A stretch of 49,344 nucleotides of DNA from NCBI GenBank assembly GCA_902623975.1, contig CACNVR010000008.1, positions 1-49,344 on the forward strand, given 5' to 3'. Position numbers and translations under genes: made by a program. Positions 42,697 to 49,344 of the stretch are shown here, piece after piece. Position 1 is the first letter of the stretch. Each line of letters starts with the position of its first letter. The DNA comes from an uncultured Pelagibacteraceae bacterium (GTDB lineage Bacteria; Pseudomonadota; Alphaproteobacteria; Pelagibacterales; Pelagibacteraceae). The notes under the pieces were generated by a model. The model was not told the DNA's origin. It searched no databases and saw only the letters and a program-made list of their open reading frames with translations.

Positions 42697-43470
42697 ATGA
42701 ATATTAAAGTTAAAAATTTATCTAGTGGAATATCTTTTGTTACTATCAATGAACCAAAGACATATAATGCACTTTCATTTAAAAACCTTAATGACTTAAT
42801 TCGGGTTTTTCAAAAACTTGATAAAGACAAAAAAATTAAAGTAATAATTTTAGAAGGATCAGGTAAAGGCTTTAGCGCAGGGCATAATTTAAAAGAGGTT
42901 AAAAATTTAAAAATTAAAAACAAATATCAAAAACTATTTAATCTTTGTTCGAAATTAATGCTTCAAATTGTAGAGGGCAAAAAACCAGTTATTGCCAAAG
43001 TTCATGGAGCAGCTTATGCAGCAGGCTGTCAGTTAGTTGCAAGTTGTGATTTAGCCTACAGTACAAAAGATGCATTGTTTGCAACACCCGGAGTAAATAT
43101 TGGATTATTTTGCAGTACACCAATGGTAGCAGTCAGCAGAAAAATAAATAAAAAGCCAATGATGAAAATGTTATTAACGGGAGAACCGATTAAAGCGATT
43201 TATGCTAAGGAAATTGGCTTAATAAATGATTGTTTTTCCAAATCTAAATTAAATAGAGAAGTTTTGAAAATCGCAAAAAAAATTGCCGACAAATCAAATT
43301 ATACAATTAAAATTGGCAAACAAACGTTTTACAAACAATTAGAAATGCCGTTAAAAAAAGCTTACGCGTATACAAGTAAAATGATGACAATAAATATGAT
43401 GGCAATGGATGCAAAAGAGGGAATTTCTGCTTTTTTAGAAAAGAGAAGACCAAAATGGAAAAATAAATAG
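42697..43470 (+). CDS. Enoyl-CoA hydratase/isomerase family protein
   Basis: 257 residues of the crotonase fold. Oxyanion-hole segments are GKGFSAGHNLKEV and HGAAYAAGCQLVASCDLAY, then FATPGVNIGLFCSTPMVAVS, which resembles ECHDC3-type members. Likely acts on an acyl-CoA; precise reaction unknown. Follows the nucleotidyltransferase by 8 bases and its TAG overlaps the next GTG start. Confidence 0.9.
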   Translation: MNIKVKNLSSGISFVTINEPKTYNALSFKNLNDLIRVFQKLDKDKKIKVIILEGSGKGFSAGHNLKEVKNLKIKNKYQKLFNLCSKLMLQIVEGKKPVIAKVHGAAYAAGCQLVASCDLAYSTKDALFATPGVNIGLFCSTPMVAVSRKINKKPMMKMLLTGEPIKAIYAKEIGLINDCFSKSKLNREVLKIAKKIADKSNYTIKIGKQTFYKQLEMPLKKAYAYTSKMMTINMMAMDAKEGISAFLEKRRPKWKNK

Positions 43471-43655
43471 TGTTCAAAAATATTACTATTACAGTTTTTA
43501 TAATAATTGGATTAATTATAATTTATAATTTTAGAGATCATAATCAAAAAAGAGCAATAGATGCATGTATTGCCGGAAGTCAAAAATTAGATCAACCTTT
43601 GTCAATAAATGAAGCTAAAGCTTTTTGCGAAAAAGAGATCAAGGAAAAACAATGA
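43470..43655 (+). CDS. Small membrane-anchored protein, 61 residues (GTG start)
   Basis: GTG at 43470 overlaps the previous TAG by one base. N-terminal hydrophobic helix (ITITVFIIIGLIIIYNF) followed by a short periplasmic part with two cysteines (AIDACIAGSQ and AKAFCEKEI) that could form a disulfide. Ends in an ATGA overlap with the CoA-binding gene. No family recognised. Confidence 0.7.
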   Translation: MFKNITITVFIIIGLIIIYNFRDHNQKRAIDACIAGSQKLDQPLSINEAKAFCEKEIKEKQ

Positions 43656-44086
43656 ATGACATTAAAGAAATTCTATCAAAATATAAAACGATTGCTATGA
43701 TTGGAGTAAGTAACGACCCACAAAAGGCATCAACTATTGTCATGAAGTATATGCAAAAATATGGATTTAAAGTTTATCCAGTAAACCCAAAAGCAAAAGA
43801 TCAAAAGATCCTAGGTGAAAAAGTTTTTGAAAAAGTAACTGATATAAAGGATACGATTGATATCGTAGATGTTTTTAGACCCTCAAGAGAAGTTTTAGAT
43901 ATTGCAAAAGATACTGTAGCTGTTGGTGCAAAAGTTTTATGGTTACAACTTGGTATAAAAAATGAAGAGGCAAAAAAATTAGTTCTAAAAAATGACATTG
44001 AATATGTTGAGGATAAATGCACTAAAATGGAGTACCAAAAATACTTTTTAAAGATAAATCCAGTTTTCCCAGTTTTGCAAGATTAA
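43652..44086 (+). CDS. CoA-binding domain protein (YccU-like)
   Basis: I start at ATG 43652 (MNDIKEILSKYKTIAMIGVS), which overlaps the previous stop as ATGA; an upstream start is open but less likely. 144 residues. Rossmann-type CoA-binding motifs IAMIGVSNDPQKAS, VYPVNPKAK, DIVDVFRPSREV and VLWLQLGIKN. Small CoA-binding proteins of this kind are widespread and of unknown role. Confidence 0.9.
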   Translation: MNDIKEILSKYKTIAMIGVSNDPQKASTIVMKYMQKYGFKVYPVNPKAKDQKILGEKVFEKVTDIKDTIDIVDVFRPSREVLDIAKDTVAVGAKVLWLQLGIKNEEAKKLVLKNDIEYVEDKCTKMEYQKYFLKINPVFPVLQD

Positions 44087-44122
44087 ATTCACTATTATTT
44101 TTAGTTACTATATAATTAAAAG

Positions 44123-44857
44123 ATGAAAAAATTTATTAAAAACTTTAAAGCTAGTCAGGATTTTAAGCCTTCATTTTTTGGTATTTTAGTAAACCCATAT
44201 TTTATTGTGCGGTACAATATTTTTAAAGGTATTAAAAAATTTTCCTCAGATTTTAATAAGGGAAGTTTGTTAGATTTTGGATGTGGTTCAAAACCTTATG
44301 AGTCTCTATTTAAAGTTGAAAAGTATATTGGTTTAGATACAAATCAAAGTGGTCATTCACATAAAAATGAAAAAATTGATGTTTTATATGATGGAAAAAA
44401 AATCCCTTTTGACGACAATCACTTTGATTATATTTTTTCAAGTGAAGTTTTAGAGCATGTTTTCAATATAGATGAGATTATTTCAGAATTAAATAGAGTT
44501 TTAAAAAATGATGGTAAAATACTTATTACTTTACCTTTTGTTTGGGGTGAGCACGAACAACCTTATGATTATGCAAGATATACATCATTTGGACTCAAAA
44601 ATATTTTAGAAAATAATGGATTTGAAATAATTGATCACATTAAAACAACAAATTTCATAGAAACTATTTTCCAATCATTAACAGCATATTTGTATCATTC
44701 TATCATCCCGAAAGGACTTAAAACTTTTTTAACTTTAATTTTAATAGCTCCTATAAATTTATTAGGAATTATACTTGGTAAAATCTTACCTAATGATAAA
44801 ACATTTTATCTTAATAATATTTTTCTTTGTAAAAAGAAAAAAACTTTAGAAGTTTAA
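44123..44857 (+). CDS. Class I SAM-dependent methyltransferase
   Basis: 244 residues. Motif I LLDFGCGSKPYESLF, acidic motif YIGLDTN, and FDYIFSSEVLEHVFNIDE, then LKNDGKILITLPFVWGEHEQ. The C-terminal ~60 residues have a hydrophobic segment (LTLILIAPINLLGIILG) suggesting membrane association. Substrate unknown; may modify a lipid or glycan. Overlaps the next gene by one base. Confidence 0.88.
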   Translation: MKKFIKNFKASQDFKPSFFGILVNPYFIVRYNIFKGIKKFSSDFNKGSLLDFGCGSKPYESLFKVEKYIGLDTNQSGHSHKNEKIDVLYDGKKIPFDDNHFDYIFSSEVLEHVFNIDEIISELNRVLKNDGKILITLPFVWGEHEQPYDYARYTSFGLKNILENNGFEIIDHIKTTNFIETIFQSLTAYLYHSIIPKGLKTFLTLILIAPINLLGIILGKILPNDKTFYLNNIFLCKKKKTLEV

Positions 44858-45426
44858 TGAAAAAAATATTTCTCATTTATGGACATTATAATAATAAATC
44901 TTTCAATGCTGCCATTAAAGATACTTTTACTAAAACTGTGGAAGAAATAGGTCATTCAGTAGATATTGTAGATTTATATAAAGAAAAATTTGACCCAGTT
45001 TTTGCTGGTGAGGAACCTGATGGCATAGTTACAGATCATAGGAAAAGAATTGAGAATTCAGATGTGATAGTACTAATCGCTCCAATATGGAATTTTAGAA
45101 TGCCAGCTATTGTTGAGGGTTGGATTGATAAAGTCCTTGCTCCGCCTTGGGCTTTTAGATTTAAGAAATTATTTGGTAACTATGGTTATCCCATTGGTAA
45201 TCTTAAAGGTAAAAAAGCTGTGGTGTTCTGTACTTACGGATCTCCACAATTTGCAGTTAGAACTTTCTTTTTAAATATGCCAACTAAACGATTGAGAAGA
45301 GGAGTGTTCAATATATGTGGCATAACGGATGTTGTTTATAGAAGATATTTTGCGGTACCATTTGTAGGTGACAAAAAAAGACAAAAATTCCTTAACGATG
45401 TTAAAAAAACTGCACTTAACGTTTAA
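44857..45426 (+). CDS. Flavodoxin-fold NAD(P)H oxidoreductase
   Basis: 189 residues. N-terminal flavodoxin-fold strand KIFLIYGHYNNKSFN, DIVDLYKEKFDPVF, and the FMN/quinone-site stretch LIAPIWNFRMPAIVEGWID, typical of MdaB/KefF/NQO-like reductases. Reduces quinones or similar with NAD(P)H. Its 3' end overlaps the next gene by 29 bases. Confidence 0.88.
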   Translation: MKKIFLIYGHYNNKSFNAAIKDTFTKTVEEIGHSVDIVDLYKEKFDPVFAGEEPDGIVTDHRKRIENSDVIVLIAPIWNFRMPAIVEGWIDKVLAPPWAFRFKKLFGNYGYPIGNLKGKKAVVFCTYGSPQFAVRTFFLNMPTKRLRRGVFNICGITDVVYRRYFAVPFVGDKKRQKFLNDVKKTALNV

Positions 45427-45871
45427 TGCAGTAATAGTTTTTCTACTAAGCACTTTTGCATTAAACGCAGAAATGAAAATCCCAAATAATTTAATTTTAC
45501 CTGCTGATGTGATAAGAATTCAATTAGAAGGACTTATGAATAACGATAAAAATTATAAAGACAGTGGGATAGAACAAACTTGGAATTTTGCTCATCCAAA
45601 TAATAAAAAGAACACTGGTCCACTGCCTAACTTTAAAATGATGATAAAAGGTAGATCATATAAAATGCTTTTAAATCACATTAGTCATACAATTGAAGAA
45701 TTAGGGAGTAGTGACAAATGGGCTCAATTTGAGGTCATAATCTTAGATAAAGAAAAAATCTACCACAAATTTAACTGGCAGGTAGAAAAATATACAGGGG
45801 AAGGGCCTTTAAAAGACTGTTGGCTTACCACTATCGTTTCCAGTCCTATTCCATTAGGAAGTTCAATTTGA
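45398..45871 (+). CDS. Exported hypothetical protein (resembles DUF4864)
   Basis: I start at ATG 45398 because it yields a good signal peptide (LKKLHLTFNAVIVFLLSTF, cleavage after LNA); a longer reading from 45368 would bury it. 157 residues. The body, with ADVIRIQLEGLMNNDKNYKD, WNFAHPNNKKNTGPLPNF and YKMLLNHISHTIEE, resembles DUF4864-type proteins by eye. No known function. Followed by 55 bases to the dehydrogenase gene. Confidence 0.7.
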   Translation: MLKKLHLTFNAVIVFLLSTFALNAEMKIPNNLILPADVIRIQLEGLMNNDKNYKDSGIEQTWNFAHPNNKKNTGPLPNFKMMIKGRSYKMLLNHISHTIEELGSSDKWAQFEVIILDKEKIYHKFNWQVEKYTGEGPLKDCWLTTIVSSPIPLGSSI

Positions 45872-45926
45872 TTATTAATATACAATTTTGTTTCGTAATG
45901 AATAAAAATTTAGTAGGAATTGTCTA

Positions 45927-48359
45927 ATGAAATCAAAAGCTAAAGTAGTTGTTGTTGGTGGAGGAGTAGTAGGTGTCAGCGCTCTATACCATTTGGCAAA
46001 AAAGGGGTGGTCAGATGTTGTTTTAATTGAGAGAAAAGAATTAACATCTGGTTCAACTTGGCATGCAGCAGGGTTATTACCTCTTTTTAATATGAGCTAC
46101 TCAGTTGGACAATTACACAAATATGCTGTTAATCTTTATAAAACATTAGAGGAAGAAACTGGAAAAAATGTTGGCTTTAGTGTTGTTTCAAATATTCGTT
46201 TAGCAAGTACCAAAGATAGAATGGATGAATATCATCAATATGCGGGTGTTGCTAAAACCATTGGAGTGGATGTAAAATTTTTAACACCTCAACAAGTTAA
46301 AGAAATTTGGCCACTGTGTCATACAGATGATTTAATAGGGGCAATTCAACATCCAGAAGATGGATATATCCAACCTGCTGATTTAACTCAAGCTTTAGCT
46401 GCAGGTGCAAGAAATAAAGGTGCGGAAATTTATAGAAACACAACAGTGTTAGGAATGAAACAAACAAAAGATGGTTGGATTGTTGAAACTGACAAAGGTT
46501 CAATTGAATGTGAACATGTTATTTCTTGTTCAGGAAATTTTGCAAGACAAACTGGAGAAATGGTAGGATTAGATATACCAGTTATACCTGTAGAACATCA
46601 ATATATTGTTACTGAACCTCATCCAGAAATTCAAAAAAGAAAAAAAGCTGGTTTACCAGAAATGGGAGTATTGAGAGACAGCGATAGTAGATGGTATATG
46701 AGAGAAGAAGCAGGAGGGTTAATTCTTGGTCCGTATGAGGATGGTGCACCAGCTTGTTATGTTGAGGGCCCCTCAAAAGATTCTGAATATGAATTATTTC
46801 AAGAAGATCTTGATAGATTAGCGCCTCATATTGAAGGAGCTATACACAGGGTGCCTGCATTTGGTGAAGTTGGAGTAAAAAAAGTTTATAATGGAGCAAT
46901 TTGTTATACTCCAGATGGCAATCCAATAGTTGGACCAGCTTGGGGTTTGAAAAATTTTTGGATCAATGAGGGGCATAGTTTTGGTATCACAGCTGCTGGT
47001 GGCGCAGGTTGGCAATTAGCTGAGTGGATTATTGATGGAGAGCCTACAATTGATATGCTTGGTGTTGAGCCTAGACGTTATGGAAATTATGCAACAAAAT
47101 CTTACTTAAAAGCTAAAAATGAGGAAGCATATAGTCATGTTTTCATTGTTCATTATCCTGATGAGGAAAGACCAGCTGCTAGACCATTAAGAACATCTCC
47201 ATGTTACGAAAGAATGAAAAACTTAGGTGCAGTATTTGGACAAAAGTTTGGTTGGGAAAGACCAAATTTTTTTGCAACAGATGGTATGGAACAAAAGGAT
47301 GATTGGTCTTTTAGAAGATCCAAATGGTTTGATGCTATTAAGAAAGAATGTCAGAACGTAAGAGAAAATGTTGGATTATTAGACATGACTGCATTTGCAA
47401 AATGTAGGATTAAGGGTCCCAAAGCTGAGGAATTTTTAGATTATTTAGTAGCAAACAAACTTCCAAAAAAAATTGGCAGAATAAACTTGTGTCATGCATT
47501 AAACACAAAGGGTGGTGTTCACTCAGAGTTTACGATTATGAAAGAAGCTGAAAATAGTTATTATCTCGTGTCTGCTGGAGCAAACTTAAGATTAGATCAT
47601 GATTGGATACAAAAATGGATGCCAACAGATGGCTCAGTGATATTCGAGGACTTAACAAATAGTACAGGTGTGCTGGTGGTTGCAGGTCCTAAAGCAAGAC
47701 AACTAATGCAAAAAGTTTCAACGGATGACTTTTCAAATGAAAATTTTAAATGGTTAACTGCAAAAAATGTGAATGTTGGGTATGCTCCTGTAAATGCAAT
47801 GCGAGTAAACTTTGTTGGTGAGCTCGGTTGGGAATTACATCATCCAATTGAATATCAAAACCATATTTTTGATAAGTTGATGGAAGCGGGTAAAGGTCTA
47901 GGATTAAAGCCTTTCGGAATAAGAGCAATGAATAGTTTAAGAATAGAAAAATCATATAAGTTAGTAGGCACAGAACTGTCAATTGAATATTCTCCATATG
48001 AATCTGGTTTAGATAGATTTGTTCATCCAAATAAGGGAAATTTTATTGGTCTGGAGGCTTTAAACAAATGGAGAGAAAAGGGTTTTGATAATAAATTAGT
48101 TACGCTTGAAGTTCATAACACCACTGACTCTGATGTATTGGGAAATAATCCAATATATAAAGATGACAAAGTGGTTGGAAGAGCTACTGGTGGAGAATAT
48201 GGGTTTAGACTTGATAAATCAATTGCTCTTGCAATGGTAAAACCTGATTTAGCAAATGTTGGAGAAAAACTTAAGGTTGATATTTTAGGAAAGATGTATG
48301 AAGCTACAATATTGGATGAAAGTCCCTATGATACTGAAAATAAATTATTGAGAGCTTAA
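45927..48359 (+). CDS. Dimethylglycine/sarcosine dehydrogenase-like flavoprotein with GcvT domain
   Basis: 810 residues. N-terminal FAD domain with GGGVVG (11-16) and GSTWHAAG, in which H46 matches the covalent-FAD histidine of dimethylglycine dehydrogenase. The C-terminal half is a GcvT folate domain ([47 protein letters not shown]). It oxidatively removes an N-methyl group and gives methylene-tetrahydrofolate; electrons would go to ETF, encoded right after with a TAATG overlap. Dimethylglycine or sarcosine are the likely substrates, not proven. Confidence 0.9.
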   Translation: MKSKAKVVVVGGGVVGVSALYHLAKKGWSDVVLIERKELTSGSTWHAAGLLPLFNMSYSVGQLHKYAVNLYKTLEEETGKNVGFSVVSNIRLASTKDRMDEYHQYAGVAKTIGVDVKFLTPQQVKEIWPLCHTDDLIGAIQHPEDGYIQPADLTQALAAGARNKGAEIYRNTTVLGMKQTKDGWIVETDKGSIECEHVISCSGNFARQTGEMVGLDIPVIPVEHQYIVTEPHPEIQKRKKAGLPEMGVLRDSDSRWYMREEAGGLILGPYEDGAPACYVEGPSKDSEYELFQEDLDRLAPHIEGAIHRVPAFGEVGVKKVYNGAICYTPDGNPIVGPAWGLKNFWINEGHSFGITAAGGAGWQLAEWIIDGEPTIDMLGVEPRRYGNYATKSYLKAKNEEAYSHVFIVHYPDEERPAARPLRTSPCYERMKNLGAVFGQKFGWERPNFFATDGMEQKDDWSFRRSKWFDAIKKECQNVRENVGLLDMTAFAKCRIKGPKAEEFLDYLVANKLPKKIGRINLCHALNTKGGVHSEFTIMKEAENSYYLVSAGANLRLDHDWIQKWMPTDGSVIFEDLTNSTGVLVVAGPKARQLMQKVSTDDFSNENFKWLTAKNVNVGYAPVNAMRVNFVGELGWELHHPIEYQNHIFDKLMEAGKGLGLKPFGIRAMNSLRIEKSYKLVGTELSIEYSPYESGLDRFVHPNKGNFIGLEALNKWREKGFDNKLVTLEVHNTTDSDVLGNNPIYKDDKVVGRATGGEYGFRLDKSIALAMVKPDLANVGEKLKVDILGKMYEATILDESPYDTENKLLRA

Positions 48360-49108
48360 TGAAAATTTTAGTCGCAGTAAAAAGAGTAATAGATTACAAC
48401 GTTCAAGTCAGAGTAAAAGAGGATAACACAGGGGTGGTTACAGAAAATGTTAAAATGTCTACCAATCCTCCTGATGATAATGCAATTGAAGAAGCTGTAA
48501 AAATTAAAGAAGCTGGTAAAGCAACTGAAGTTATTGCTGTCAGTATTGGTGAAGAGAAAGCTCAAGAGACAGTTCGTAAAGCACTGGCAGTAGGTGCAGA
48601 TAGAGGAATACTTGTAAAAACAGATGGTATTGTAGAGCCTTTGGCAGTTTCTAAATTATTACAGAAAATAGTAGAAAAAGAAAAACCAGATTTAGTTTTT
48701 ATGGGCAAACAAGCAATTGATGATGACTGTAACCAAACTGGTCAGATGTTAAGTGCTTTATTAAATTGGCCTCAAGCAACATTTGCATCTAAAATTGAAA
48801 TAAAAGATGGTAAATTAGAGGTTACAAGAGAAATAGACGAAGGTCTTGAAACAATTGAGATTAATGTACCTGCTATAGTTACCTGTGATTTAAGATTAAA
48901 CGAACCGAGATATGCTTCATTACCCAATATAATGAAAGCCAAAAAAAAACCTATTGAACAAATAAATGCGTCAGATTTAGGGGTAGATATATCCTTAAGA
49001 ATCGAGCAAATTAAAGTTGAAGAGCCACCAAAAAGAAAAGCAGGAATAAAAGTTTCAAGTGTGGCTGAATTAGTTCAAAAATTAAAAAATGAGGCAAAAG
49101 TAATATAA
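48359..49108 (+). CDS. etfB: Electron transfer flavoprotein beta subunit
   Basis: 249 residues, full length. [20 protein letters not shown] start, [35 protein letters not shown] and the late [17 protein letters not shown], all conserved in EtfB. With EtfA it accepts electrons from the preceding dehydrogenase and passes them to the quinone pool through ETF-QO. Start overlaps the dehydrogenase stop by one base. Confidence 0.97.
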   Translation: MKILVAVKRVIDYNVQVRVKEDNTGVVTENVKMSTNPPDDNAIEEAVKIKEAGKATEVIAVSIGEEKAQETVRKALAVGADRGILVKTDGIVEPLAVSKLLQKIVEKEKPDLVFMGKQAIDDDCNQTGQMLSALLNWPQATFASKIEIKDGKLEVTREIDEGLETIEINVPAIVTCDLRLNEPRYASLPNIMKAKKKPIEQINASDLGVDISLRIEQIKVEEPPKRKAGIKVSSVAELVQKLKNEAKVI

Positions 49109-49344
49109 TGTCAGTTTTATTAGTAGCAGAACACGATAATAAAGAATTAAAACCTTTCACTCTTAATGCTACAACAGCAGCATCGCAAATTGATAATGAA
49201 GTCCATGCTGTTATCATTGGTCATAATTGCGATCAAGCTGCTAAGAAATTATCTGAACTGCCATTAGTAAAAAAAGTTATTCAGGTAGAAGCTGCTTACT
49301 ATGAAAATTTTGTTGCTGAAAATTTTGCTCCAGTAATTATTAAA
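49108..49344 (+). CDS. etfA: Electron transfer flavoprotein alpha subunit (N-terminal part)
   Basis: ATG overlaps the etfB stop by one base (TAATG). The 79 residues inside the window start [18 protein letters not shown] and contain LNATTAASQIDNEVHAVIIG, matching the EtfA N-terminal domain. The FAD-binding C-terminal part lies beyond the window. Confidence 0.93.
   Translation, partial: MSVLLVAEHDNKELKPFTLNATTAASQIDNEVHAVIIGHNCDQAAKKLSELPLVKKVIQVEAAYYENFVAENFAPVIIK

Noticed and set aside
1..49344. tRNA, rRNA, CRISPR, transposase or integrase genes
   Set aside because: None was seen on either strand; repeats found are short hairpins or palindromes only.

Overview
The window looks like a piece of a streamlined marine alphaproteobacterial chromosome, most likely SAR11 (Pelagibacterales). 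The DNA is very AT-rich. Genes are packed with 1-4 base stop/start overlaps, no intergenic space exceeds about 300 bases, and no mobile element, CRISPR array, tRNA or rRNA was seen. The gene content (TMAO transporter with a double-length permease, trimethylamine monooxygenase, TMAO demethylase, split glutamate-synthase-like genes, ammonium transporter, sarcosine-oxidase-type operon) is typical of that lineage. Assignments come from reading motifs by eye; no database search was run.

Left part (1-12.8 kb, all minus strand). A long, probably co-transcribed series reads from 12.8 kb down: tdm (TMAO demethylase), a MarR-like regulator, an FAD oxidoreductase, a type III glutamine-synthetase-family gene, three genes that together resemble a split glutamate or N-methylglutamate synthase (MgsA, MgsB, MgsC), a Lys-rich unknown, an ammonium transporter and a small membrane protein. 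It ends at a clear intrinsic terminator near 1.7 kb. Beyond it lie a 52-residue membrane protein and, at the window edge, an odd in-frame chimera of a glutamine synthetase with the middle of a PLP enzyme.

12.8-20 kb. Divergent from tdm is the TMAO uptake system: tmoX (binding protein), a terminator, three unknown exported or membrane genes (one with MORN repeats), then tmoV (ATPase) and tmoW (permease). tmm (trimethylamine to TMAO) converges on it. Together tmm, tmoXVW and tdm supply TMAO import, TMAO formation and demethylation to dimethylamine plus folate-bound C1. Methylamine would then enter the glutamylmethylamide/N-methylglutamate route, whose end products are C1 units and ammonium.

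20-34.4 kb. A GpsA-like dehydrogenase, an iron alcohol dehydrogenase and a class I amidotransferase form one operon. Convergent to it is formate-tetrahydrofolate ligase (fhs). Next comes soxBDAG (sarcosine oxidase or N-methylglutamate dehydrogenase). General genes follow on the minus strand: EamA transporter, amino-acid racemase, cold shock protein, acetyltransferase, purK and purE.

34.4-49.3 kb. First is a four-gene unit: an M19-dipeptidase-like protein with an altered metal site, a 553-residue unknown, a DUF3726 protein and a 53-residue zinc-ribbon protein. Then a MetF-like gene and a GcvT/LigM-like gene stand divergent from a Rieske oxygenase, which leads an operon with a small kinase and a HxGH nucleotidyltransferase. 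Several housekeeping-like genes follow, then a dimethylglycine-dehydrogenase-like gene with etfB and the start of etfA. The window is thus dominated by methylated-amine and one-carbon metabolism, with five genes carrying GcvT-type folate domains.
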